Below are positions 1 to 8,341 of a stretch of DNA of 64,000 nucleotides, piece after piece. The DNA is from Thioclava sp. GXIMD4216 (GTDB taxonomy: Bacteria; Pseudomonadota; Alphaproteobacteria; Rhodobacterales; Rhodobacteraceae): assembly GCF_037949285.1 (NCBI RefSeq), contig NZ_CP149926.1:2211501-2275500 (forward strand), in the 5' to 3' direction. Position 1 is the first letter of the stretch, and each line of letters starts with the position of its first letter. The notes beneath the pieces are model-generated. The model was not told where the DNA came from. It was given only the letters and a program-made list of their open reading frames with translations, and ran no database searches. The translations under genes and the position numbers were made by a program.

Positions 1-9
1 TGAAACATC

Positions 10-222
10 CTAAAACCTGCGGCCCAGCTTGGTCATGCGTGCCAAACGGCGTGCATTTCCGGCCATTTTGCGCAGTTGTTGCTGTTTCCTGCGCTCTTCG
101 GGGGTCAACGGCGTATCGTCGTTGCGGCCCTTGCGCGACGCCCTTTCGATGCCTTTGTTGATCCCGTAGTTTATGCCACGCCGCAAAAGCTGGTTGAAGA
201 TCATCCGCAGGATCTGTTGCAT
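10..222 (-). CDS. small basic conserved-type hypothetical protein
   Basis: A 70-residue protein rich in Arg and Lys, with no signal peptide, membrane segment or Cys motif. The first 25 residues (MQQILRMIFNQLLRRGINYG...) could form an amphipathic helix, and the middle holds a Pro/Glu/Arg stretch (TPLTPEERRKQQQ) likely to be a charged coil. It starts 11 bases after the scpB stop in the same direction, so it is probably the distal gene of the nagZ-scpAB transcription unit. I do not recognise a family and assign no function. In related genomes the tat genes often follow scpB, but they would lie outside the window. Confidence 0.6.
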   Translation of the reverse strand: MQQILRMIFNQLLRRGINYGINKGIERASRKGRNDDTPLTPEERRKQQQLRKMAGNARRLARMTKLGRRF

Positions 223-233
223 CGCTCTGGCTC

Positions 234-902
234 CTATTCCTCGAACATCTCGCTTTGTCCGGCCTGTCCGGTGGCGATATCTTCCTCGTCATCCTCGACC
301 TCCTCGCCCGGCATCCGTCTGCTATCAAGCAATCCGGCGCTGCGAAGTTCCGCAAGAGCGGGCAGATCACGGGCGGATTCGAGGCTGAAATGGTCAAGGA
401 AGCTTTGCGTCACCACAAATGTCACCGGACGGCCCGGCGTCATCCGCCGTCGCCCGAAACGGATCCAGTCGAGCTCCAGCAGCAGATCAAGGGTCCCGCG
501 CGAGACAGCCACCCCCCTGATCTCCTCGATTTCGGCGCGGGTGACCGGCTGGTGATAGGCGATAATCGCCAGGGTCTCGGTAGCGGCCCGCGAGAGTTTG
601 CGCTGCTCCACCGTTTCCTTGTGCAGCAGGAAGGACATATCGGGGGCGGTGCGCATCGCCCAGCCTTCCCCCACCCGCACGACCTGCACGCCACGCCCCT
701 CATAACGGGCGCGCACGTTTTCCAGCGCCTCGCGCGGGTCGGACCCTACGGGCATGCGCGATTGCATCTCGCGCGTGGTGATCGGCTCGGGGGTGGCAAA
801 CAGCATCGCCTCCACCATGCGCTCCTGTGCCTCCATCGCGGGGGCGGAAAACAGCTGCGGCTCGCGCTCTTCGGCGGAAACGGTTTCTACAGGATCACTC
901 AT
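234..902 (-). CDS. scpB: segregation and condensation protein ScpB
   Basis: A 222-residue ScpB, the winged-helix dimer that binds the kleisin ScpA in the bacterial SMC condensin complex and helps to compact and segregate the chromosome. The typical ScpB core is visible from about residue 25 to 185, including the characteristic segment TLAIIAYHQPVTRAEIEEIR followed by RGVAVSRGTLDLLLE. The C-terminal 35 residues are acidic and probably disordered. The reading frame extends further upstream, but the start MSDPVE is chosen because its ATG overlaps the scpA stop codon by four bases (ATGA). This implies translational coupling of two subunits that act at fixed stoichiometry. Confidence 0.93.
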   Translation of the reverse strand: MSDPVETVSAEEREPQLFSAPAMEAQERMVEAMLFATPEPITTREMQSRMPVGSDPREALENVRARYEGRGVQVVRVGEGWAMRTAPDMSFLLHKETVEQRKLSRAATETLAIIAYHQPVTRAEIEEIRGVAVSRGTLDLLLELDWIRFGRRRMTPGRPVTFVVTQSFLDHFSLESARDLPALAELRSAGLLDSRRMPGEEVEDDEEDIATGQAGQSEMFEE

Positions 903-1678
903 GATGTTTTCCGGATAGAGATGGGGGAAAAGGTTTCGGATTGCCGCAGTTCGACCACGCCCTGTTTGGCAAGTTCCAGCGACGCCGCAAAGGTGGCCGC
1001 CGTGGCCGAGCGCCTGCGCGCAGGGTCCACCCGCCAGCTTTCGGGCAGGTAGCTTGACAGATCCATCCACTCGCCCGCATAGCCCAGCAGGTCGCGGAGC
1101 TGTTCAAGCGCCTGTTCCATCGTAAAGATATTGCGCCGGTCAAAGGCATAGGGGCGGAATTCGTCGCGGGTGCGCACGCGCGAATAGGCGCGCATCAGAT
1201 CCATCAGCGTGGCGGAATAGGTGATCTTTTTCACCCGCACCACCTCTTCGGAAATCCCGCGGGCAAAGACGTCCCGACCCAGTTGGTCACGCGCCATCAA
1301 CTGCGCTGCGGCATCGCGCATCGCTTCCAGCCGTTCCAGCTGGAAGGCCAGATGCGCGGCCATATCCTCGGCAGAGGGGCCCTCGGCATCGGGTTCGGGC
1401 GGCAGCAAAAGGCGCGATTTCAGATAGGCCAGCCACGCCGCCATCACCAGATAATCGGCGGCCAGTTCGATCCGTAACGCGCGTGCATGGTCGACAAAGG
1501 CCAGATATTGCTCGGCCAGCGCCAGCACGGAGATCTTGCGCAGATCCACCTTCTGGCTGCGGGACAATGTCAGCAACAGATCAAGCGGGCCTTCGAAGCC
1601 GTTGACATCAATGATCAGCGCCTCGGCAGCCAGACGGTCAGCCACGCGGCCATCTTGCGATTTCGGACGATCGGCCAT
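899..1678 (-). CDS. scpA: segregation and condensation protein ScpA
   Basis: A 259-residue ScpA, the kleisin that bridges the SMC heads and binds ScpB. The N-terminal family signature FEGPLDLLLTLSRSQKVDL lies at about residues 28-46, followed by the usual helical stretch (ADYLVMAAWLAYLKSRLLLP) and a C-terminal winged-helix region. The length is normal for the family. The start codon overlaps the nagZ stop by one base, and the stop overlaps the scpB start, so nagZ-scpA-scpB is a coupled unit. This pairing with nagZ is usual in Rhodobacterales. Confidence 0.95.
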   Translation of the reverse strand: MADRPKSQDGRVADRLAAEALIIDVNGFEGPLDLLLTLSRSQKVDLRKISVLALAEQYLAFVDHARALRIELAADYLVMAAWLAYLKSRLLLPPEPDAEGPSAEDMAAHLAFQLERLEAMRDAAAQLMARDQLGRDVFARGISEEVVRVKKITYSATLMDLMRAYSRVRTRDEFRPYAFDRRNIFTMEQALEQLRDLLGYAGEWMDLSSYLPESWRVDPARRRSATAATFAASLELAKQGVVELRQSETFSPISIRKTS

Positions 1679-2670
1679 CAGACCTCGCTTGCCTGCAATA
1701 CGCCTTCCAGTTCCCGTTCAAGGGCTGCGATATCGGCAGGCTCGGGCGGCCCCCGCCGCGCAAGCGCCGCTGCCGCCCGTGCAGAGGCGGCTTCGGACAT
1801 TGCCCCCGCCCCGAGAACGGCGTCTTCCATCTCGGCCATATCCCCGTTGCAATGCAGCGCCACATCACAGCCTGCCGCCATGGTGGCCTCGGCCCGCTGG
1901 CGGATGCCGCCCGACAGCGCCTGCATCGACAGGTCATCCGACATCAGTAGCCCGTCAAAGCCGATCACCTGCCGGATCAGGTCCACCATCACCGGCGACT
2001 GGGTCGCGGGCGCATCATCGAAGGCGGCAAAACGGATATGGGCGGTCATCGCCATCGGCATATCGCGCAGCGGCTGGAAAGCGGCGAAATCATGGGTCAG
2101 CAGATCCTCGGCGCAGGCCTCGACCAGCGGCAGATCCTTGTGACTGTCCGCCATTGCCCGACCATGCCCCGGAATATGCTTGATGATCGGCAACACGCCC
2201 CCGGCCAGAAACCCCAAAGCGGTCGCGCGGGCATTGCGGGCCACGGTTGCGGCATCCTCGCCCAGACAGCGGTTGCGCAGGAAAGGATGGGTCTGCGGCC
2301 CCGCAATATCGCAGCAGGGCGCGCAATTCGCATCAATCCCCACGGCGCGTAATTCATCGGCCATGATCCGCGCCCGCAGCCAGAAGCCGCGCTCGGGGTC
2401 GGGCCGCTGCGCCTGTTCCAGAGGCGGCAGCCATTCGCGCCAATGCGGGGCGCGCAGACGTTGCACCCGCCCGCCCTCCTGGTCGATCAGCACCGGCGCG
2501 TCCCGCCCCACGGCCTCGCGCAGATCCGCCGTCAGACGGCGCAGCTGTTCGGGTGTGTCGATATTGCGCGCGAACAGGATAAATCCCCAAGGCTGGACGG
2601 CGCGGAAAAAAGCGCGCTCCCGCGCGGTCAGGGTCAGCCCCGACAGACCGAGAATCGTTGCCGAGCTCAT
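1678..2670 (-). CDS. nagZ: beta-N-acetylhexosaminidase NagZ (GH3)
   Basis: A 330-residue cytoplasmic glycoside hydrolase family 3 enzyme. It removes GlcNAc from anhydro-muropeptides in peptidoglycan recycling. GH3 motifs are all present: IDQEGGRVQRL (62-72), the KHIPGHG loop (164-170) followed by the Asp-Ser-His dyad (175-177), and SDDLSMQAL (244-252) carrying the catalytic nucleophile aspartate. There is no signal peptide, as expected for the cytoplasmic NagZ type. The gene is sandwiched between the SPOR-domain protein and scpA with one-base overlaps on both sides. A cell-wall recycling enzyme next to a peptidoglycan-binding SPOR protein makes functional sense. Confidence 0.93.
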   Translation of the reverse strand: MSSATILGLSGLTLTARERAFFRAVQPWGFILFARNIDTPEQLRRLTADLREAVGRDAPVLIDQEGGRVQRLRAPHWREWLPPLEQAQRPDPERGFWLRARIMADELRAVGIDANCAPCCDIAGPQTHPFLRNRCLGEDAATVARNARATALGFLAGGVLPIIKHIPGHGRAMADSHKDLPLVEACAEDLLTHDFAAFQPLRDMPMAMTAHIRFAAFDDAPATQSPVMVDLIRQVIGFDGLLMSDDLSMQALSGGIRQRAEATMAAGCDVALHCNGDMAEMEDAVLGAGAMSEAASARAAAALARRGPPEPADIAALERELEGVLQASEV

Positions 2671-4136
2671 CAGCGCACCGTCGCCGGAATACAGGATGCC
2701 CCCTCGGCCACAAGGGCCGCACAGAACTGACGGGCCTGTGCCAGATCCTCGAAGCCCTGCACACGCAGGCGGTAGAAGGTACGCCCCCCCGCCGTCGCTT
2801 CCTGTATCACACGTTTCTTACCATCCATTAGGGGCCCGAATTTGGTCACCACGCGGTCCCAGTCCTTCCGCGCCTCATCGGCACTTTGATAGGTGTTCAA
2901 CTGCACAAGACGCGTCCCCGCCGGCAGGCTCGCCGCATCGATTTCCACCGGCCCCTCGCTTTCGCTGGGGGTCGAGGCATCGGCCCCGCCACCAAACGAG
3001 GCTGCCACCGCCTCCGCCACCAGATCACGCGCAGGGCGCAACATCGGACGCGGCGAGCGGATCACGCCCGGAATCGTCTGGGAAATCGCCTCTGGCGAAG
3101 GCGGTGCCACCGCACCATCGTCGCCCGTTCCATCGGCATCATCGACGACCAAAGCGTTACTGTCGGAATTGGTCAGGCTATCGGCAGTGGCCTCGTCCAC
3201 GGCCCCAGGGGCGGCAAGCGATTGAGTCGCGGCCTGCATCTCGGGGGTGGGCCGGGCATTGCTATCGGGCACCGGCACCACAATGGTCTCGGGCGTCTCG
3301 TCGGTTTCCATCGGCGCGGTCGCGGCATCAATGGGCTTGAGATCGGACATCGCCTTGTCATCATCGCTCAGACCGGCCTCGGCGGGGGCCAATGTCACCC
3401 GTTCGGGGGCAGGCGCGGCCACGCCGGTTCCCGCCACACCATTGACCGAAAGCCCCACATGTTCGGCCAGTTCGCCACCCGGATCTTCGGGGGCCACGCG
3501 CGACGGACCCTCCATCGCCTTGATGACCGGCACGCCCTGAATATCGCGCATCGCCAGCTTGTAGCCCCAGACGACGACGCCCAGAATCAGCGCGACAGAT
3601 GTTGCCGCCCCCGCCAGATTGACCCAGCGCTGGAACGGATTGGGGCGTAAGGCGGGTTCGTCATCGTCAAAGACCTCCGCCCCGTAACGCGGATCAAACC
3701 CGCCTGCGGTCGAGGGATGCGGCTGATTGGCGTAATTCGGGGTAAAGCCCCGTGCGGAACCGGCCACCAATGCGCCGGAGGCAACAGCCGCTGCGGCAGG
3801 GGCTTCTGGCGTGTAGGCCGGTGCGGGTTCGGCCCATGCCTCGGGATCTTCTTCCGCGATGAAATCGTGATCGTCGGGCTGGCGGTGCGGGCGATAGGCC
3901 CCGAATTCCAGTGCCTCGTCCTCCACGTCATAATCACCGCGCGGCACAAAGGCCTGACTGGGCATGAAAAAGCTCGACTCGCCCGAAGGGTCGGAGGAAT
4001 CGCGCCGCTTCTTGCCAACCGAAGGCGCAAGATAGCTGGACGAGCGCCGCCGTGGGCGCCCCCCCTCATTGCCGGATGCCTCCTCTTCAAAGGACGCATC
4101 CTCCCCCTCGAAGGGTCTGTGAAAGACTGCCATCAT
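2670..4136 (-). CDS. SPOR domain protein, single-pass membrane
   Basis: A 488-residue bitopic membrane protein. Residues 1-165 are cytoplasmic, charged and low in complexity. A single transmembrane helix lies at about 171-194 (WVNLAGAATSVALILGVVVW). A long Ala/Pro/Asp-rich linker follows, and a C-terminal SPOR domain occupies about 410-488 (TRLVQLNTYQSADEARKDW ... FYRLRVQGFEDLAQARQFC). SPOR domains bind denuded septal peptidoglycan, so the protein is probably targeted to division sites or cell-wall remodelling. It is first in a run with nagZ and scpAB; its stop overlaps the nagZ start by one base. A start one codon later (second Met) is equally possible. Confidence 0.85.
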   Translation of the reverse strand: MMAVFHRPFEGEDASFEEEASGNEGGRPRRRSSSYLAPSVGKKRRDSSDPSGESSFFMPSQAFVPRGDYDVEDEALEFGAYRPHRQPDDHDFIAEEDPEAWAEPAPAYTPEAPAAAAVASGALVAGSARGFTPNYANQPHPSTAGGFDPRYGAEVFDDDEPALRPNPFQRWVNLAGAATSVALILGVVVWGYKLAMRDIQGVPVIKAMEGPSRVAPEDPGGELAEHVGLSVNGVAGTGVAAPAPERVTLAPAEAGLSDDDKAMSDLKPIDAATAPMETDETPETIVVPVPDSNARPTPEMQAATQSLAAPGAVDEATADSLTNSDSNALVVDDADGTGDDGAVAPPSPEAISQTIPGVIRSPRPMLRPARDLVAEAVAASFGGGADASTPSESEGPVEIDAASLPAGTRLVQLNTYQSADEARKDWDRVVTKFGPLMDGKKRVIQEATAGGRTFYRLRVQGFEDLAQARQFCAALVAEGASCIPATVR

Positions 4137-4190
4137 CCGCCTCGCCGCCGGTTTCCCGGTCCACTACCTTCTATTCCGGCGGCGTGCGTT

Positions 4191-5933
4191 TTAGCGCATC
4201 TCTTCAGCCGGAGTGACGCCAAGGATACCAAGTCCGGCAGAAATCACAACCGCCGTGGCGCGTGCCAATGCGATTCGTGCAGCGGTTGCGGCCTCGTCCC
4301 CCTCCTGGAAGAAACGCAGCTCGGGCTTGTCATTGCCACGGTTCCACAGGCTGTGCAGATCGGAGGCCAGCTCGTAGAGGAAGAAGGCCACGCGATGCGG
4401 CTCATTGGCACGCGCCGCGATTTCCACCAGACGCGGCCATTCCGCGATCTTGCGCGCCAGCACTTGCTGGGCGGCATCGTCCAGCATGATATCCACCTCG
4501 GCCAGCTTGGCATCATTGAGATCCCAACCGGCATCACGCGCCTTACGCAGCACCGAGCACACCCGTGCATGCGCATATTGCACGTAGAACACGGGGTTGT
4601 CTTTCGACTGCTCCAGCACCTTGTCGAAGTCGAAATCAAGGGCCGCGTCATTCTTGCGGGTCAGCATATGGAAGCGGGTCACATCGGCGCCCGCCTGCTC
4701 GACCACATCGCGCAGGGTGACAAAGGTGCCCGCACGTTTGGACATCTTGAAGGGCTCGCCGTTCTTGAACAGCTTCACCAGCTGGATCAGCTTGATATCC
4801 AGCGGCACCTTGCGGTCGGACAGCGCGGCCACAGCCGCCTTCATCCGCTTGACATAGCCGCCATGATCGGCGCCGAAGACGTCGATCAGCATATCATAGC
4901 CACGCTCGACCTTGGTCCAGTGATAGGCGATATCGGGGGCGAAATAGGTCCAGCTGCCGTCGGATTTCTTCACCGGACGGTCAACATCATCCCCGAATTG
5001 GGTCGATTTGAACAGCGTCTGCTCGCGCTCTTCCCAATCCTCGGGCAGCTTGCCTTTCGGCGGCTCCAGCACGCCTTCATAGATCAGGCCCAGATCTTCC
5101 AGACGCTTCAACGCGCCTTCAATCTGCCCCGTGCCATAAAGCGATTTCTCGGAATAGAAGACATCCATCTTCACACCCAGCGACGCCAGATCGCCGCGGA
5201 TCATCTCCATCATCGCTTCGGTCGCGAATTCGCGGATATCCTCCAGCCAGTATTGCTCGCCCTTATCCAGCAGGCTGTCGCCGTATTTGTCCTTCAGCGC
5301 CTGACCCACGGGGATCAGGTAATCGCCGGGATACAGCCCCTCGCGGATCTCGGGCTCCTGACCGCAGGCCTCGCGGTAACGCTCATAGGCGGAGCGCGCC
5401 AGAACATCGACCTGAGCGCCGCCATCATTGATGTAATATTCGCGCGTCACATCATAACCCGCGAAATCCAGCAAGCTGCAGAGCGCGTCGCCGAAGATCG
5501 CGCCACGGGTATGGCCCACATGCATCGGGCCGGTCGGATTGGCCGAGACATATTCGACATTGACCTTCAGACCTTTGCCCAGATCGGCACGCCCGAAATC
5601 GGCACCGGCTTTCAGCGCCGCACGCGCCACATCGCCCCAGACCGATCCCTCAAGACGCAGGTTCAAAAAGCCCGGACCCGCCACTTCGGCAGAACTCACA
5701 CGCGGCTCATCGCGCAGCTTGGCCGCCAGCGCCTCGGCCAGATCGCGGGGCTTGGCGCCTGCGGGCTTGGCCAGCACCATGGCGGCATTGGTCGCCATAT
5801 CGCCATGCAGCGGATCACGCGGCGGCTCGACAGTGACATTGCTCAGGTCCAGCCCCTCGGGGAGCGTGCCTTCCTTCGACATCTCGTTCAGCGCGTTGAT
5901 CACGACCGCGCGGATATTGGCAAACAGGTTCAT
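4191..5933 (-). CDS. argS: arginyl-tRNA synthetase
   Basis: A 580-residue class I aminoacyl-tRNA synthetase that charges tRNA-Arg. It has the N-terminal Add-1 domain typical of ArgRS, the HIGH-type motif in [17 protein letters not shown], a KMSKRAGTF loop, and a DALR anticodon-binding C-terminus ([19 protein letters not shown]). The length fits the family. The frame is open upstream to 5978, but [10 protein letters not shown] is chosen as the start because it begins at the conserved N-terminus and the upstream 15 codons look non-coding. It stands alone between the SPOR protein and the antiporter. Confidence 0.96.
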   Translation of the reverse strand: MNLFANIRAVVINALNEMSKEGTLPEGLDLSNVTVEPPRDPLHGDMATNAAMVLAKPAGAKPRDLAEALAAKLRDEPRVSSAEVAGPGFLNLRLEGSVWGDVARAALKAGADFGRADLGKGLKVNVEYVSANPTGPMHVGHTRGAIFGDALCSLLDFAGYDVTREYYINDGGAQVDVLARSAYERYREACGQEPEIREGLYPGDYLIPVGQALKDKYGDSLLDKGEQYWLEDIREFATEAMMEMIRGDLASLGVKMDVFYSEKSLYGTGQIEGALKRLEDLGLIYEGVLEPPKGKLPEDWEEREQTLFKSTQFGDDVDRPVKKSDGSWTYFAPDIAYHWTKVERGYDMLIDVFGADHGGYVKRMKAAVAALSDRKVPLDIKLIQLVKLFKNGEPFKMSKRAGTFVTLRDVVEQAGADVTRFHMLTRKNDAALDFDFDKVLEQSKDNPVFYVQYAHARVCSVLRKARDAGWDLNDAKLAEVDIMLDDAAQQVLARKIAEWPRLVEIAARANEPHRVAFFLYELASDLHSLWNRGNDKPELRFFQEGDEAATAARIALARATAVVISAGLGILGVTPAEEMR

Positions 5934-5957
5934 CTGGGTCTTCCTCTGGTTGCCTCT

Positions 5958-5986
5958 CCACTGCCAGAGGCGGGGCATAAGGTCAA
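5958..5986 (-). promoter_or_regulatory. possible argS promoter
   Basis: Upstream of argS on the minus strand, TTGACC (-35) is followed 17 bases later by CAGTGG as a weak -10. The -35 matches the housekeeping sigma consensus well, while the -10 does not. The distance to the start codon (about 25-30 bases) is plausible. Confidence 0.25.
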
Positions 5987-6040
5987 CTGCTGCGGCTGGG
6001 CCGCGCGGCTTTTGCGGCGATCTTTAGGCCGTCACAGCCC

Positions 6041-7978
6041 TCAGGGCAACGGTGCCACCGGTCCGGGCGGGGCATCGGGCCGGTCGCCCCCCTCGGGTAA
6101 AGACTGGCGCGCGGGGCCCTCCGATCCCGCATCGGGCGATCCGGCATCAGGCGATCCGGCATCGGGCGGCAGAAGCGCCAGAATCCGCATCCCCGCATCG
6201 GCTTTCATCTCCTCGCCATTATCGACAAACCCGATCTCGCCGCGCGGCGAAATCCGCAGGATGGGCACCGCCATCGGACGCCGTTCGCGCCATTGCGCCA
6301 GCGTGAACTCCTCGGTCAGGCGGGTCACACGGAAGCTCCAGCCCTCGCGCTCCATATCGCGGAAGGTTTCAAAACTGCGCCCGCCGCCAAAGGGCTGCCC
6401 GCCCAGTTGCGTGGGCAGCGCATGACGGCGCTGGTCTTCTTTCTGCCGCGCCACCTGCCAGACATGGGCGCGGCCAAGCTCGGCGCCAAGGTCGGTGCAG
6501 ACCAGCGTGTTATAGGCATCGTTATCGGTGACCGCCAGAACGTTGGAATAGGCCAGACGTTCAATCGTGTCTTCCGCCGCCTCGCCCAGAATATCGCCAT
6601 AGAAGGTCTTCAGCCCCGCCGCACGGGCACGGATCAGATGCTGGTGGTTCGGGTCGGCAATCAGCACCGGCACATCGGCTTTTTGCAACGCCTCACCCAG
6701 ACGGGTGGAAAACCGCGAGCCGCCCACGATCAGCACCCCCGGTTTATCGGTGTCCGCAAGCCCCAGAAACCGCGCCAGCGGGGCCAGCGTAAAGCCATGC
6801 AGCACCACCGTGACCGTCACCAGCAGGAAAGCCAGAGGCGCGATCAGGGCCCCATCCTCCACTCCCGCATCGGCCAAGCGCTGGCCAAACAGCCCCGCCA
6901 CCGCCACCAGAACCACCCCGCGCGGACCGGTCAGCGCGATGAACAGCCGCTCTTTCCACGCGATCGTCGTCCCCATGAGCGACAGAAGCACCGTGGCCGG
7001 ACGCGCAATCCCCACAACCGCGATGATAAAGCCCGCCGCGCGCCAGTCGAGCATCGCCAGCTGCGACAGGTCCAGACTGGCCGCCAGCAGGATGAACACC
7101 CCCGACACCAGCAGCACCGTGGCATGTTCCTTGAAACGGCGCAGCTCTGTATAGGCGGGCAGATCGGCATTGCCGATCACCAGCCCCATCGCCGTCACCG
7201 CCAGAAGCCCGCTTTCATGCAAGATGGTATCGGCCAGCGCGAAGGTCATCAGCAACCCCACAAACAGCACCGGCACCTTCATGAATTCGGGCACCCTCCC
7301 GCCCTGAAACGCCCAGACCGTCGCGCGCCCCGCCGCAAGCCCCAGCGCCAGAGCGAACAGAATGCCGAAACCGGTCTCCAGCGCGGCTTTCGACAATGCC
7401 AGATCGGCATGGAACACCAGCACCACGCCATAGGCCAGCACCGCCGCCAGCGCCCCGATCGGGTCGTTCACGATGGCTTCCCATTGCAGAAGCTGCGCCG
7501 GTCGCCGCGCCAGCCGTGCCGAGCGTAAGAGCGGCGCGATCACCGTGGGGCCCGTCACGATCATGATGCCCCCAAACACGGCTGCACTTTCCCACGACAG
7601 ATCCGCCGCCAAGCGCAGCGCCAGCGTCGACATCAGCCAGCCCAGAGGCGCGCCGATCAGCACCAGCCGCATCACCCCCGCACGGGCATCGCCCAGCCGG
7701 TGCAGATCCAGCGACATGCCCCCCTCAAAGAGGATCACCGCCACCGCAAGGCTGATCAGCGGGCCGGTCAGGTCTCCGAAATCGCGCATCGGGTCCACCA
7801 GACCAGTCACCGGCCCGACCAGAACCCCTGCAATCAGCATGAACACGATGGCGGGCAGGCGCAGACGCCACGCCAGCCATTGCGCCCCCACTCCAACGAT
7901 CCCCACAAGGGCGAAGGCCATGACAGGCCCCAGACCGGCGGCCTGATGCGCTGCCTGCGTTGCGATCTCTTGCGCCAT
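6041..7978 (-). CDS. CPA-family cation:proton antiporter with TrkA-N-like domain
   Basis: A 645-residue membrane protein. The first ~400 residues contain about 12-13 hydrophobic segments in the CPA1/CPA2 antiporter pattern (LPAIVFMLIAGVLVGPVTG near the N-terminus, GPTVIAPLLRSARL, GPRGVVLVAVAGLF). A cytoplasmic Rossmann-like TrkA-N/RCK region follows from about 415 (GVLIVGGSRFSTRLGEAL), with a further soluble part. It probably exchanges Na+ or K+ for H+ and is gated through the nucleotide-binding domain. The last 35 residues are Pro/Asp/Gly/Ser-rich and contain three PDAGS repeats encoded by a 15-base tandem repeat. The substrate ion cannot be told from sequence. It appears to be monocistronic. 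Confidence 0.85.
   Translation of the reverse strand: MAQEIATQAAHQAAGLGPVMAFALVGIVGVGAQWLAWRLRLPAIVFMLIAGVLVGPVTGLVDPMRDFGDLTGPLISLAVAVILFEGGMSLDLHRLGDARAGVMRLVLIGAPLGWLMSTLALRLAADLSWESAAVFGGIMIVTGPTVIAPLLRSARLARRPAQLLQWEAIVNDPIGALAAVLAYGVVLVFHADLALSKAALETGFGILFALALGLAAGRATVWAFQGGRVPEFMKVPVLFVGLLMTFALADTILHESGLLAVTAMGLVIGNADLPAYTELRRFKEHATVLLVSGVFILLAASLDLSQLAMLDWRAAGFIIAVVGIARPATVLLSLMGTTIAWKERLFIALTGPRGVVLVAVAGLFGQRLADAGVEDGALIAPLAFLLVTVTVVLHGFTLAPLARFLGLADTDKPGVLIVGGSRFSTRLGEALQKADVPVLIADPNHQHLIRARAAGLKTFYGDILGEAAEDTIERLAYSNVLAVTDNDAYNTLVCTDLGAELGRAHVWQVARQKEDQRRHALPTQLGGQPFGGGRSFETFRDMEREGWSFRVTRLTEEFTLAQWRERRPMAVPILRISPRGEIGFVDNGEEMKADAGMRILALLPPDAGSPDAGSPDAGSEGPARQSLPEGGDRPDAPPGPVAPLP
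6122..6166. repeat. three 15-base tandem repeats inside the antiporter gene
   Basis: Three near-identical 15-base units (cgatcccgcatcggg, cgatccggcatcagg, cgatccggcatcggg) lie end to end within the coding sequence. On the coding strand they encode PDAGS three times at the extreme C-terminus of the antiporter. The unit keeps frame, so copy number could vary without disrupting the protein. Confidence 0.9.
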
Positions 7979-8341
7979 TCCCTAGGCCCTTTACAAACTG
8001 AAGCATCCTGAACCGAAGAACCGGCACAGCTGACAGAACCGCCGTGCCCTGTCAAAGCCGTAAACCCCGCCCCGCGCCCTGTTCCCGACATTTGAACCCG
8101 CCCCGCCAAAGGTCAATATCGGCCCCGATCCGCGCGGCAAGAAAGCCGTTTCGGGGCTGTCGCGCCGCCCGTTTGCGGTAAAATGCGGGCATTTGCCATG
8201 CCAAACCCCGTTTACATTGACCTTTTGCAGAAATTCGGCTAGTGCAGCGCCATCCCGCAATCCGGCGGGACAGTAGCCGGGGCGCCTGAACAACCGCGTC
8301 CCTTTTTTCTGCAGACCTCCTCTGCTGTGATCAGGACGCGT
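7979..8341. other. divergent intergenic region between antiporter and DEAD-box helicase
   Basis: This 363-base stretch without a convincing gene separates two divergent genes, so it must carry both promoters. On the plus strand a candidate promoter and a leader of about 90 bases with a small hairpin (TCCCGC, six bases, GCGGGA near 8253-8270) precede the helicase. For the antiporter I see no clear -35/-10 pair. Confidence 0.6.
8217..8245 (+). promoter_or_regulatory. candidate promoter of the DEAD-box helicase
   Basis: TTGACC is followed by a 17-base spacer and TAGTGC. The -35 hexamer is five of six to consensus; the -10 is weak, which is common in Rhodobacterales. It would give a leader of roughly 90 bases before the ATG at 8342. 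Confidence 0.35.

Noticed and set aside
3717..6425. A 902-codon frame opposite the SPOR protein gene and argS.
   Set aside because: It spans two unrelated minus-strand genes and their gap and has shadow composition.
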